Source of the DNA: Cristatella mucedo
Lineage: Eukaryota; Bryozoa; Phylactolaemata; Cristatellidae
Reading direction: 5' to 3'
Length of the DNA: 64,000 bases
NCBI GenBank assembly: GCA_009760855.2
Contig: WPIO01000022.1
Location: forward strand, 5,466,501-5,530,500
How positions within the stretch are numbered: position 1 is the stretch's first letter; each line of letters begins with the position of its first letter. Below are positions 43,635 to 55,439 of this stretch, piece after piece. The position numbers and the translations under genes were made by a program. The notes below the pieces were generated by a model. The model searched no databases, was not told the DNA's origin, and saw only the letters and a program-made list of their open reading frames with translations.

Positions 43635-43925
43635 GCCGTTTGTGGAACTCGCTTCCACAACTCTTACGCAACGACAACTACTCTCCTGCTGCCGACTATG
43701 GCTCATCCTTTTCAGCGGTCCTGAGCTGCTACTTCCGTGCTACTCACTACCTCAACTGGTCTCCTGACTCTGCTATGCTTCCCAATTTCTCTTTGTTGTC
43801 CGAGATGAAGTCTGTTGGCTACTGAATGCGTACCGAAAGCCATTTACGCTGTGAGTGCTCTATACAAAACTCTCTTGCGTAACACCCACATGGTCTTTAT
43901 GGCTTTGTGGAGTTACGTGGTCCCA
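43635..43925 (+). mobile_element. LINE-A 3' end
   Basis: LWNSLPQLLRNDNYSPAADY and SSFSAVLS match the 36-kb copy, followed by the same 3' UTR to TTTGTGGAGTTACG. Confidence 0.85.
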
Positions 43926-44133
43926 ACCTCAATCCGCCTCCGGCAAGCACCGACCGGAGCAGAGACAACTCATTTCGGGACTAATTCCAGTGCTCTACAA
44001 ATTCGCTCTCTTCTTTCCTTAATGTCATGTGACGCGAAAAAATGCATCGGTTTTAGACAGCGATATGTACCGAAGGCGCTAAGCGGCCATAATGCGACAG
44101 TTACGCAGAAGTGCCTATTCGGTCGCGTGACTA

Positions 44134-44206
44134 GGCGCTTCGGCCTCGCGTGGCCAACTTCCTGCCTTCGGCGCTTCGGCCTCGCGTGGCAAACTTCCTG
44201 CCGCTT
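44134..44206. repeat. 36-bp tandem duplication
   Basis: Two copies of a unit beginning GGCGCTTCGGCCTCGCGTGG, about 1 kb upstream of the FGFR1OP2/SIKE start codon. Confidence 0.85.
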
Positions 44207-45161
44207 CCGCACGCACGCACGACTCAAAGCGATTGGGTCAGGCGCATCGTCGCGGTAAGTATTAGTTGAGAGTGAGATCGCGGCGCCATCGCTGTCCAAC
44301 AACGGCACAAGCGAAACCATATGTCGCGATCGCTAAGGGAACACCTAGCGTGCTCGCCATTGCCGTCGGCAGCCAACATTTAGGCAATCGACTTAAACAC
44401 ATATTTACAAATGATTAAAGCATTTAAATTACTAGTTTTCACAACAAAGAGGATATTGAGACTACGTTCAATATTTCGCAAACCAGCGCCGACCACGGAC
44501 TATGGAAACGCCGAAAAGTCCGCCATCAAAAATTACGTTCACTGTCATCGGAGCGGGCGGTCGTCTAAGGTGAAGGCTACTCTTCGCTTCCGCTCCGCTC
44601 GTTCGGTACGGGCTGCCAGCCTTTCGCTTTCCCGTTTTGTACATGGATGTCAGGTGTGCAGGTATGCTACCGCGAACGCAATTCGCCTTGCTTATGCTGC
44701 GCATTGAACTCGGAATTTGCTTACGGTCCCATTCCATTAATCAGCCGAGGTAGTGTCTTCCCATTGGGGCGGCTTATTGAGAGCGTCAGGGGTGCAGAGA
44801 GAGAGAGCTATGGCTTGCTGCAGCCTGACTGCCTAATAGCGACGACCCTCATTTCATGCTGGAACTCTTTAGAGTATTGTGCTGTTTATCAGAAGTTCCT
44901 TTAGCCGCAATTGAAAATGCGAAAGTCGGAGAACCTCGTGCGCGATCAGGCCTCGCGTAATGGCGTTAGTCGAGCGACTAAGCGCGTCCTTGCGCGTCGC
45001 TCTGCAAACATTCTGGCGACGGTTTTCGTACGCCAGTGTTTTGCTGCGGGCCTATTGCGAAGCGAGTGTACGGCAACCGAGCGGTCGCGCCTGAGGTAAG
45101 CGTGCTCTTCTCTAGGTAGAAACGAGACCTTAGCACCAGCGAAGTAACGGCTGCCGTCGGA

Positions 45162-48100
45162 ATGACCACGCTGGAGAAGATGGTGGCGGACGCGCGCCAG
45201 CTCGTCAGCAGGCTGCAGGAGCACGACACTTGCGTGGACACGCTCATCTCGAACGCCCAGGGCCTTTTCACTCGCATCAGCATAATGAAAGAGGTGAGTC
45301 GAGCCTTTGCAAGTCTACGTTCGCTGCTGTCAATGTCAGCCGTAATTTCGCCGCCGGTCGTTCGAATAGTCTTCAGGCGAGCTTTTTTGCTGCCGCTGCT
45401 GCTGTTTTCGGAAGCTCGGGCGGCCGCGCTCGTGTAGGACTAATGTTGGACAGCATTTCACAGCCTGCCCTCTAACTAGAGTGAGTTGCAGGAGCTGTTG
45501 TTACACGGAAGAGCTATTTCAGCACAAGCACTGGTTCGTTTAGCTCCCGTGGAATTTTTCTCGGGGACACGTGGCACGCTTGTTTCGCTGCCTTGTTAAT
45601 TATAAAAAGTTATAATCTCTGCCAGAGTCTTCACTGGTTAGTAGTATGCCTGCCATCTTACTGTCAGTCACCCTCGTCGAATTTCGTAGCGATGGCAAAG
45701 CTGTGGCAGATCTGTGTATGTAAAAAAAGGCTAGCTGATTTAACAGCCTCTTTTGTATAGCAATAGAAGAGCCTTTACGGCTGTCACCACCGCTTGCAGC
45801 TGCGATAAAGAATGAGAGAAGAACCACCGTAGGATTCGAACTCACGACATCGGGACCGAGGTGGTCGTGAAAAGCAACCGCCTTACCTTGTGTGCCATCA
45901 CGACATCGCCTCTCTTGTGTTCATTCGCACTTATCGATGCGAGCTGTGTATTTGAGAAACTAAATGTATCTCTTGAGTCGAGAGAAACTGACCGGGCCTG
46001 CTGACCGACATGACCTGACCCGCTGGCCAGTGGCGTGCAGACCAGCTTGAGAACCTCACCCAATGACCAGCCTGACAACACGCGTGTCACTGGGAACTGG
46101 TTGGGGCTGGGGAGAGGGCCAGGTCGCTCTGCACCTGAGCCAATCGTGCTCATTTACTCCTGTCCTGCCCCCACCACCCACAGGCTGCGGGGCTCTCTCC
46201 GAATTAAGGCTGCCACCTCGCAAGGTTTGCGGTTGCTGTGCCTGCAACCGCTTCTCGACGTCGTGCGCTCCAGTACGAAGAGGACGTCAGCGAGCTCGGC
46301 GGCAGCAAGCAGCAGACGCAGCAGTCGCAGAGGTCGTCGAGGTCGCAGCTCGTGCTCGGCATAGCGCAGGAGAGCCGCCAGATGCGAGACCTGCGGCAGG
46401 AGAATGACGAGCTTCGCTCGTGCCTCGAGGAGCACCAGGCCGCTCTCGAGCTCATCATGAGCAAGTACCGCGAGCAGATGCTCCGCCTCGCCACCGGCGG
46501 CCAGCTCGAGCGAACCGTCGCCGACGTGCTCGGCACAAGAAACGTAAGCTCGAGCACGTGCGCGCTCGCCACGTCCTCCTCCTCCTTGCGCCCGACTGGC
46601 CATCGCAGCAGCGCAGGTCGGTGCCTTTACCGCAAGGCGTGCTATGCCGTGGGCAGGGGGTTTCTCACTGCAGCAGTGACCTCGTATCGCTGCCGTGGTG
46701 CAGTGCCACACTGCCGAATGGGCAGTTGTCCCTTTAACCCGTGCTGGGCTTTGCGAACATGCGCACAGTTGTTGTTAGCCTGTGAGCTCGATTCGTGTGA
46801 AGGTGTGCGTGACTGTATGTTACTTTGTATCTCAGTCCGTATCTCCACAAAGACTGCATGGGTGTTACGCAGGAGAGTTTTGTATAGTGCACTCACAGCC
46901 TAAGCGGCTTTCGGTATGCATTCGGTAGCCAACAGATTTCGTCTCACGCAACAAAGAGAAAGTGGGAAGCATAGCTGAGTCAGGAGAACAGTTGAGGTAG
47001 TGATTAGCATGGAAGCAGCAGCTCAGGACCGCTGAAAAGGATGAGCCATAGTCGGCAGCAGGATAGTAGTTGTCGTTTGGTAAGAATTGTGGAAGCGAGT
47101 TTCACAGTCTAGGACCTGCATAGCAAAAGCTTCTGTCGCCAATGGTTATTAAGTGGAGGAATAGAACAGATTTCCTCGCTCAGGTGCGCAAGTACCTTAC
47201 GGCTAGCCCATGGTGCAGTGCATTTCTGTCGCCCCTCTGTGTTTGGAATTTACAGTTCCTTCCAGTTTCAGGCGTATGATCTGGCCACTCTACAATTGCT
47301 TTGGCTGCATTTGGATGGATGCATTTGGAACTACTTGGGAATGCATCCTGCAGGGAGCGCGCTTGTAGTCAGAAGATCGTATGTATAGAGAGCAGCATCA
47401 AGATAGGGACAGTGTAGATGATCCAGTGGTCAAGGTGCTCGCCCCGACCAAGGTCTGGCTGAGGTCGTGGGCTCGAGCATGGAGGCATATGTGAAGTGCC
47501 TGAATAGAGACGAAGTTCTCTTGGGGCGCTATATAAATGAATTGTATATGTATGGAGCAGAGTGGCTACCTGTGTAGCAGCACTACACCTAGTGATTGTG
47601 CCGAGGACAAGTCCTGCAAGACAGCTGGAGCTTTACGGTGTAAATAACCGAGCGTGTAATAATTCTTATATGAATGCATGTTTTATAGAGCTCTACTAGA
47701 ACTAAATCTCTCTCTTGGCACTTCGAAATTACTGGTTTGGAGAAGCGTTTTACGTCCTCCCTCCTCGACATGGATTTGAATGCTAGTATAGAGGGTCCTC
47801 CGGTAGAGCCATGAGGTCAAATAGCAAACTTTTGATTCTCAGCTGAACTTAGGTTCGTGAGTCGAAATTTCGCTTAGATCCATAGCCGTCCAGACGCATT
47901 GCATCCAGGCCAAGCTATCTACCCTTGAGCTGTATGCTTGTAGAGCATGCTTGGGTATGTAGATCCCACGACGATAGGAGTTACTCATTAAATGCACTAG
48001 AGGCTTGCAGATTAGACATTATCTGTTCACCACTTGGTGTACTCCCTGAGATGATGCCTAGCCCTTTTGCCACTGGGCTGCATTTTGGGGACTTCTGGGA

Positions 48101-49942
48101 TGCCACACTCCAGTAAAGAGCTGCACCGGTTGCATGTCCACTGCTGAAAGGAGCTTCACTTCCTGATTGTGGATCTGCGTGTCTTGGCATTCAACGCTGC
48201 CCCTCTCGATGTCCCGGCTGCATTCCAGTTTCGTGGGCCCTCAGTCCGATTACCGGTTGTTGCTTTGGCACGTATAAGCCACTGGTCTTTTCAACCAACA
48301 CCCAGTCCAGTTACTGACTGTTCGTTCTATTGGATATCGTTCCCTCAGTTTATGGAACTCAGTGCCTGCAACTTCCGGGAGGCACACCGTCCTTAATGTC
48401 ATTCCAGTTTGATCTTAATGGTAAATGTCGAGAGAAAAATCGGAAAATTCTGTCCTGCAATCGAATATTTGTTTAGGCTACCTTTCAAAGAAAAACGTGT
48501 TCGAAATGGAATCAGAAATTTTTGACGATTTTCACGTTAAAGGAAAAAAATGATACTGCAAACTATGTCTAACCCGGAAGTAAAGCGGGTGCAATCTATC
48601 CGAAAATAATAAGTTTATCTATCTCAGAATCGTAGGCGACCTGTGGTCCATCTTGTTGAACCTTGGTACATCGAGATGCATATTTGCAGCTTGTTGAGGT
48701 GCATGCTTGTGACTTTTAAATAGCTTCAATTATAGCGTAGCTTTGTACCTTGTAAAATCCATAACATCGTCAATACATTACGGACCAACGTGAAATTTGA
48801 GTTCAGCTCTGCTTAGAAATCACTGCAGTAGTTTATTTCTGATTCTGCTTGGATAAGTATACGTGTCCGTGATTGCAGAAAATATAGCTCTAGGACGTTT
48901 GATGAAATGTGTAGCAGTATTTATTCAACCTAATTCAGAAATAAACTACTGCAAGCAGAGCTAAACTCACATTTCCATCTCACTGATCTGTTAAGTACTG
49001 ACCGAGTTATGGATTTTACAATGCTTAAAGCTACAGTGCTTTTTAAAAGTCAAAAGCATGCACCTCAAGAAGCTGCAAACATGTATCCCGATGTACCAAG
49101 GTTCAACAAGATGGCACTCAAGTCGCATATGATGCTATGGTTGTTAAATTTGTTATTTGTAGATAGGCTGCATCCTGTTTATTTCCGTGTTATATGTAGC
49201 TTGCATTATCACTTTTTTCCTTTTATGTGGAATTTGTCAAAATTTCCGATCCCATTTTGAACATGTTTACTGAAAGTTACCCTAAACAAACATTCGATTG
49301 CTGGAAACATTATTCAGATTTTTCTCTCGACATCTACCCTTAAGCACACACTAGTAGAAAAATACTTAGCAACGTCGATGCTAAGTGGAAAATTGTTATC
49401 TGCCTGAGGTCGGCTGCTGGTCGTCAGAAGGGCTGCTTAATGTGCTGCAGGTCACACGGTATTTGATGTGTGTGCGCGTCACTAGCACTGTTAATCAGCT
49501 CTTGCTTGTCTTGTTGGCTCTACTTATTATCAAAATGCACGGTCCTCTCCATTGGCACCCTGTCAAAGCTTTATCCAGGTTCGTGCTTATGTTTTTCCTT
49601 TTTGTCCTCTCACAGGGCGTGGAACCAAAGGTGGAGAAGATATGCGAGCTTGTCACAGTGATGCGCGCTGCAGCTGCCCTGGATGACGCCTCTGCTGATC
49701 GCATGGCCCAGCAGCTGGCCCAGCTCGAGCTGGAGAACAAAGGGCTGCGGGACATGCTCTTCATCAGTCGCAAGTATGGCAGCAAGGACCTCGATGATTT
49801 TGGAAACACTGGCCGTGGGCACACTGACCGGGCCACCACCACCACCAATGTTTGCAGTAGCAACTGTGATGCATCAAAGAATACACCCGTGCCATCTGGA
49901 GCTGCGCAGCCGGCAACAGTGGATGAGGTGAACCGCGTGTGA
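45162..49942 (+). CDS. FGFR1OP2: FGFR1OP2/SIKE1 family coiled-coil protein, complete
   Basis: Family members are small coiled-coil proteins: SIKE1 restrains TBK1/IKK-epsilon signalling and both belong to STRIPAK phosphatase-kinase assemblies. Three exons, all phase 0: 45162-45293, 46274-46543, 49616-49942 (44 + 90 + 108 = 242 aa; human FGFR1OP2 is about 253, SIKE1 207). Seen: [18 protein letters not shown] at the start, [28 protein letters not shown], then the hallmark [37 protein letters not shown] and [16 protein letters not shown]. Heptad patterning predicts coiled coils at about residues 60-120 and 145-195. Donors GTGAGT and GTAAGC, acceptors CTCCAG and CTCACAG are good. The tail is Thr/Ser-rich and ends VDEVNRV. 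The stretch that differs between FGFR1OP2 and SIKE is short here, so the exact orthology within the pair is open. Introns of 980 and 3,072 bp carry a SINE-B, LINE-A, SINE-A and a foldback element. Confidence 0.94.
45716..45906 (-). mobile_element. SINE-B copy in FGFR1OP2/SIKE intron 1
   Basis: Antisense copy. The reverse complement carries A box TGGCACACAAGG (45897-45886), B box AGTTCGAATCC (45842-45832), GACAGCCGTAAAGGCTCTTC and AAAAGAGGCTGTTAAATCAG. Confidence 0.85.
46830..47135 (-). mobile_element. LINE-A 3' fragment in FGFR1OP2/SIKE intron 2
   Basis: Antisense of the 36-kb copy from the LWNS region (AGAATTGTGGAAGCGAGTTT) to the 3' tail (CACAAAGACTGCATGGGTGT). Confidence 0.8.
47412..47555 (+). 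mobile_element. SINE-A copy in FGFR1OP2/SIKE intron 2
   Basis: GATCCAGTGGTCAAGGTGCT, GACCAAGGTCTGGCTGAGGT, CGTGGGCTCGAGCATGGAGG and tail GTGAAGTGCCTGAATAGAGA with TTGGGGCGCTATATAAATG. Confidence 0.85.
48419..49338. mobile_element. Foldback element with inverted arms of about 400 bp
   Basis: The left end GGTAAATGTCGAGAGAAAAA and the reverse complement of the right end GGTAGATGTCGAGAGAAAAA match. Inner landmarks also mirror each other: TGCATGCTTGTGACTTTTAA against AAAAGTCAAAAGCATGCACC, and GTAGTTTATTTCTGA against TCAGAAATAAACTAC. The centre of about 100 bases is not paired. CTTAA flanks both sides (48414-48418, 49339-49343), compatible with a TTAA or CTTAA target duplication. No open frame for a transposase; lies in FGFR1OP2/SIKE intron 2. 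Confidence 0.85.
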
Positions 49943-50537
49943 AAATGTTAAGCAACCCACGCAGGTTAAAAGCACCTGCGTAAGAAGGAGATATGCTTCT
50001 AGCACAAGCTCCAATGCTAGAAAGGAGACATGCTTCCATTGCAATTAGCAGAACAAGAAAGATATGCTTCCATGGCAGTTGGATGCTACAAGCTTTGACA
50101 TCAGTCACCTTACTGCTTTGAGACTGCTTTGAGACACTTGCATATACCTCCTCCGAGGTTAGGGCAGTTGTGAGATCTTAAGGTGTTGGTTACAAAGAGA
50201 CATGACTACCCGAGGAGTCTGAAGACCTGCCTTCACAGTTGAGTCGTGTATACCTCATGTCAGGTTTGGGAGCGTCACTGTTAGCATCAATCCCAAGCAC
50301 CTTGCAGCAAAACGCTTGCAGCCTCATGAAGTGCTGACATTTGAGGTGAAGTGACATTAGACCAATCACGAGTTAAAATAGCAGTGCATAGCTCTAGACG
50401 CTAATGAGGCTGCGCTGTGCGGTAGTTGCACAGACTGAGCTGCATGTCGCTTTTGCAGAGTAAATCGGAGTTGTCTGTCTTCTTTGTAGGTGTTCATTTA
50501 TCAGGCATGGTGAAATATTTGTTGTTTTAGGCTTGTA

Positions 50538-50543
50538 AATAAA
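50538..50543 (+). terminator. AATAAA polyadenylation signal of the FGFR1OP2/SIKE gene
   Basis: First AATAAA after the stop at 49942, giving a 3' UTR of about 600 bases, followed within 20 bases by a T/G-rich stretch. Confidence 0.65.
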
Positions 50544-50639
50544 GCTTTGTTGACTTGTGGCTGATGGTGTCTGATAATTTGCAGGAACTAAGCTGGGTTC
50601 AGCATGGTATGGTGATAGATATCTTGAGAATGTCAGTCG

Positions 50640-51110
50640 CCTTGCAATCATTTCATGAGACATGTTACCAAAACTCACTGCTTGCTGGTCTACCGGCCTG
50701 TGCAATCAGGCGCTTACAGCTTGTGCAAAACTCTGCAGCTAGGCTTGTCATTCGCCAGCGGCGCAGTTGCCACATCGCACCACTTCTCGCCAACTTGCGC
50801 TGGCTCCCAGTCAAGCAACGCATCGACTTCAAGTTTCTGTCACTTACTTTTAGGTCTCTTCATTCTTTGGCTCCAGCCTGCCTATCAGATCTACACTAGG
50901 CCAAGAGTCGTTCCACGTGCTTTTCGTAATCTAATCGTTTACCTATACTTCGTACGAACCTCTAATCTTTTGGAGACCGTGCCTTTAGATCGTATGCTCC
51001 CAAAGCCTGAAACTCACTTCCGACTTGTGTCACGATATCCCCTGACTTGACCACATATAAAAGAAACTAAAAACGATGACAAAACTCAAGTGAGACCAAC
51101 TAAGAATATA
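50640..51110 (+). mobile_element. LINE-B 3' end downstream of FGFR1OP2/SIKE
   Basis: SLLAGLPACAIRRLQLVQNS, AARLVIRQRRSCHIAPLL, LRWLPVKQRIDFKFLSLTF, RSLHSLAPACLSDL: textbook non-LTR reverse-transcriptase C-terminus. Begins about 100 bases after the gene's polyadenylation signal. Confidence 0.92.
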
Positions 51111-51549
51111 AGGCTGTTCTGCCAAAAATCGGCCTGAATTTAGAATCCAGCATCAAGGATTATGTAAACCCGTGATTGCTATCTATGCAGGTTGGTGTGC
51201 ACACGTTCTAGATAAGATTGTTTTGGAGGCTGCAAAAGTTCTGGAATTTTTAGGAACGTTAGGTATTCAGGAAAAGAAGCATATACACTTATTAATGGTA
51301 AAAAGCGGCCTGTGGACTCGCTTCGCTGAGTCATAGTAGTTTCGTCACGGAAGACAAAGCTGAGACATCTTGCTGCTTGACGGAAGTGCATCATCTTGTG
51401 CCGCTTGACGAAAGTTCACCATCTTTCGGCGTGACTGAGTTTCTCGCTTTAATTAATAAAGATAGCCAGCACAATTTTAGCATGTGTAAGTAAGCACATA
51501 TAAGAAATTCACATGGATCGAACAAATGCTGTTTTTGGCTCTTGTTTTA

Positions 51550-52000
51550 AATGTCATCCTATCAAGGGTGCCGGGAGATACATTACATACATTACGTCTG
51601 TCAGTATTGAGTTCCAGGCTTTCGGAAGCAAAGGAACTGAGGACACGACCTCAAAGAATTTGAAGTTGGCTAGAGGCACATATGTACGTACGACCACCCG
51701 AGTCAGATGAATAGGTGGTACGAGGGAGAGCTTGAGGCTTAGGCATTGCACTAGAGAGGCCGAAGTAATAGAATAAAGGGAACTATAATTGAATGACATG
51801 ACCCTAAAGTGTATGCACAGCTTGATGGGGGAGCCAGGGCATGTCCTAGATAGATGGAATCATGTGGCAGTTGTGATTTCATGACAAGAGTCTAGCTGGT
51901 GAGTTGTCCTCAATCCGAAAGTATCATATCACTCAGGCAGGCTCCCAGCAAGCAAGATAATTGCAGCTGAATTGGCTGCTGCACCCTTGTCTTAACCCAG
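51550..52000 (-). mobile_element. LINE-B 3' fragment
   Basis: Minus strand: VVVRTYVPLANFKFFEVV, PLLPKAWNSILTDV, preceded by a decayed LHSLAP-type stretch. Confidence 0.75.
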
Positions 52001-52518
52001 CTCAGTTTTTCGGTTATTAGACTGGAGTTTTTCTGTAGCGTCTTCGTAGCTTTTCGTGCATATGTGCCATGTGCCGTGCATATGTGCCAGCAGACCCCGT
52101 GTCATACCGCAAAGAAAAAGTGAGAAGTATAGCTAAGTTGGGAGGGCATTGAAGCATGTGAACCGCAGATAAAGTCTTCTGCTGCTAACAGTCAATGGGT
52201 GCAAGAAAAGGAAGCTCTTTTATTGACGAGTTGGTAGATCTGAATAGTCAAGAACAGAAACCAGACCTCCTGAAATCGACCAACTGCCAGACTAACCGAT
52301 GCCGCCTTTCTGGCTTCTCTTCTTGCTGACCCTGAGGTCAATCAAAGTTGGTGAAGTAGCCAACGTCGCTCATTCCTCACCGAAAATAATTCCATTTGCA
52401 GTTGCCCTCGATGTAATCCTTCTAATCCAGCACTGAATCTTTCCAAAGCAACCGTCAATCGTGACATTCATCTATCAACTACCCAACTACCAAGGATTGC
52501 ATTGTGTAAGACTTTTGA

Positions 52519-52683
52519 TTAATAATTAATAATATAATTATAATAATATAATATAATAATAATATAATATATAATATAATAATAATATAATAATATAATA
52601 TAATATAATATATAATAATATAATATATAATAATAATATAATATATAATATAATAGTAATAATAATATAATATATAATATATG
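52519..52683. repeat. AT-only ATAAT/TAATA repeat
   Basis: About 165 bases of almost pure A/T with irregular ATAAT and TAATATA units. Confidence 0.95.
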
Positions 52684-52839
52684 TCTTAAACTACGCATTG
52701 TTTAAGGCTTTTTTGATCTTATTTTGATTGTGTAACTGACCATCTATTAGCCTTACTTCATCGTTAGGCGATTAGTTTTTTTCGTGGCCCGTTTGCATGG
52801 CTCCATTCACATCAAAGGTCACACGCGCCATCAGATATT

Positions 52840-53130
52840 CTCCTGCGATTGTATACTGTCAACTCCAAGCTTCGCGCATACATCTCAATCTATCAAGGTT
52901 CGACAAGTTGGGATACAAGACGCAAACGATGCAGAGATTGGTAAATTAGTTATTTGTAAATTTGTTGCTTCCGTCTTATATCCGGGTTAGATGTGATTTG
53001 CATAACCACTTTTTTCATGCGGAAATCTTCAGCTCTTCCGATCCCAGTTCTAACGCATTTTATTTCGAAAGATACTCTAACAAGTATTCGATGGTCGGAC
53101 AAGTTTTATTATCAGTATTTTCTTGATCAG
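52840..53130. mobile_element. Right-arm copy of the foldback family
   Basis: Colinear with 49085-49330: ATCTATCAAGGTTCGACAAG, TAAATTAGTTATTTGTAAAT, ACCACTTTTTTCATGCGGAA, TTCCGATCCCAGTTCTAACG, TATTCGATGGTCGGACA. Confidence 0.7.
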
Positions 53131-53189
53131 TAGAATTTAAGCAAATTTCAACAAATATTAATTACCGTTCCTATCAGAGACACTGGAAT

Positions 53190-53720
53190 GAGTAGTGTGA
53201 GACCAGTTAGCTCTAATAAATGTACTTCAAACCTAATAAGTAATTTCCTACCAGGTTTCGGAGAAGATCTCACTCCAGAGTCAGCACTGCTGCGAGTGTA
53301 TAACGACCCTTACAAGATCTACTTATGTAGTCTCTCTGCTAGTGCTTCAGGACCTCTCAACCGGGTTTGATATCATCGATCAATATTTCCTAGAGCACCT
53401 GTCTTCTTTTTTAGGCATCACAAGTACTAAAAGATGCGTAATGTGCTAGAAGGGCTTAGGTCTTATCTGAGTGGGAGATTTCCCAGATTGGATGTCAACG
53501 GCCAATAGCCATCCAGTGAGCTCCTCAAGGATGGAATGCCCCAGGGATCAGATTTAGTTCTACTTCTGTTCACAATTTTTACTCTTTCTCTTGCCTGTGT
53601 AATCACTAAAGCACAATCCAGGCCTCCATCTTCATGCAAATGTTGCAGCTGTACTAGTAACAAGAATATTAAGTCGTTTGCATGGTGCCCTAAGAGAACC
53701 AAATCTCTTGACAGGCGCGA
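53190..53720 (+). mobile_element. Non-LTR reverse-transcriptase core fragment with tail
   Basis: In order but in several frames: a PxFxxxLTPESALLRVYND segment, LLVLQDLSTGFDIIDQYFLE, LRSYLSGRFPRLDVNG, LLKDGMPQGSDLV then LLFTIFT. Ends in a LINE-B-like antisense hairpin at about 53685-53720. These are RT motifs upstream of those in the other LINE copies. Confidence 0.8.
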
Positions 53721-53839
53721 TACAACTTGCCGTGAGAGAAGCAAAAACCATATGTTAATTAAAGTCTTTTTACTAGTACAAGTTGCACTTTATTCCAATT
53801 TTTTTGAAAAAATTAATCTGCGACTTATACGCTGCAAGT

Positions 53840-54246
53840 TAATATTTGAAACCAGCAGGGAGAATTAGAAGAGCCAGTATTAAACATGTTTGCGAATGGG
53901 TTTTACATGCATCGAAGAGCATCAAAACAAAAGTCATGGTGAAGTCGTTCAAGAAGATAGGAATTTCAAAAATGCTGGATGAAACTTGAAAGTATGCAAT
54001 CTATGAGGAAAGTGACGACTCAGGCATTGAAAATATTGCAGAAGACTACGAAGATGTTAGGAGTGATACTGATGACGAGTTTCTTGCTAACTGCAATGAT
54101 TACAGAAAACTTATATTAATACAAAATTATGTATATATTCAGTAATAAAAAATTTCAATAATAACTTCAAAAAAGTTTGTCCATAAACTTAGGGTGGGGT
54201 GCGACTTATACTTGGGTGCGACTTATACTCGTAAAAATACGGCACA
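53840..54246 (+). mobile_element. pogo/Tigger-like DNA transposon relic, 3' end
   Basis: Reads CEWVLHASKSIKTKVMV then KSFKKIGISKMLDET, a stop, KYAIYEESDDSGIEN and an acidic stretch. This is the usual C-terminus of pogo-type transposases. It is followed by a repeated GGTGCGACTTATACT motif and an end GTAAAAATACGG. The 5' part is missing. Confidence 0.7.
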
Positions 54247-54389
54247 TGCAAAGTGTCGTGCTTAGACAAGCAAGCAAAAGCTGACAATCCTACGAGTTTT
54301 CACCCAGCGCCTACCAAAATGATTATGTTGAATCAGCTAACCTGCCCTTTTTTTACAATCGAGAAAATAAGTAGCCTTGAAATAGCAGA

Positions 54390-54700
54390 GCAGGAGGTTG
54401 TGCCTCAGCCAAAGCAGTGAAAGAGAACGTAAAGTTGCATAAGATGGCAAGGAAGTGAGGTTCACAGTCTGGGACATGTAGAGCAAAGTGTACATTTCCA
54501 TCGGTTTTGAAGTGAAAGAATGGAGACACTCAGGGCCACCGCCGGGTAGTATGACCCTTGGTTAGTACCGTGCTTCGAATCGTCCACAAGCACGCTGAGC
54601 ACGCAGGAACAGGAAAGACATGCTCATTGGGGCGCACGGAAAGGTGAGGGGAGCAGATGCTTCTTCAGCTGGGACTTATAATGGTGCTAGATGATGCAGC
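54390..54700 (-). mobile_element. LINE-A 3' fragment
   Basis: GTTGCATAAGATGGCAAGGA and AGTCTGGGACATGTAGAGCA are antisense to the LWNSLP/GPRLW region; same order as 5,760-5,900. Confidence 0.65.
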
Positions 54701-55019
54701 TGGTGACAGAAGCTGGAAGTCAGCTCAAGGATTTCGGTACAGATGAACGGACGGTGCGATAGCCAAAATAGTTCCTATTTAGCAGAAGGAATGGCGAGAC
54801 AGCTGAATTAGCTGGTGAGGCGTTACCTTTATGCTTTGATCCTTCCCTGTATTTCAGCATATCAAACTCTGAGACCCCCCCTTCCCCAGGAAACATGTAT
54901 TGCTGGCATTCGTAGTAAACCTTCTCAAATTGAATGGCAATAACAACTCACCAAGTATGGGAAAGCCCAGCGTGACTCAGAAATTGGAATGCCCATACCT
55001 CCAATTGACTTCGCCAGCA

Positions 55020-55430
55020 CTTATACTGTGGCCCCTGCACGCGATTTGGTTGTCCTGCTCCAAAGTGACCTTTCTCCAGATGACCAAGGCAGCTACGCAG
55101 ACAGGCCTGCCTTCTTTCAGCTACGTAACGTGATCGCAAACATTCGGGCTGGCCCGGACGAGGATATCGCAACCGAGCTTTTCTATCCACCCGTTAAAAC
55201 CATTTTAGGTATTCGTAGCTCACTTTCTTTACGTCTTATTCCTGCCTGCGCGACAAGACGCGTACACGCGGCGCAGAGCCCGGCAGCAAAAGGCTAGGCT
55301 CATCTTTCATGTACGTCGCTACCGCCACGTTGCGCCGACCTGCACTGGCTGCCCATCGAGCTGCGTAGCCCATTTGTTCTCTTTCTATGGCCTACCTATC
55401 TGAAATACTTCCTACTCAGCCGTTCAAGCT
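55020..55430 (+). mobile_element. LINE-B reverse-transcriptase fragment
   Basis: RDLVVLLQSDLSPDDQGSYA, AFFQLRNVIANIRAG, LIPACATRRVHAAQSPAAKG, then ..RHVAPTCTGCPS. Colinear with the 50.6-kb copy but extends further 5'. Confidence 0.8.
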
Positions 55431-55439
55431 CTCTCAGCT

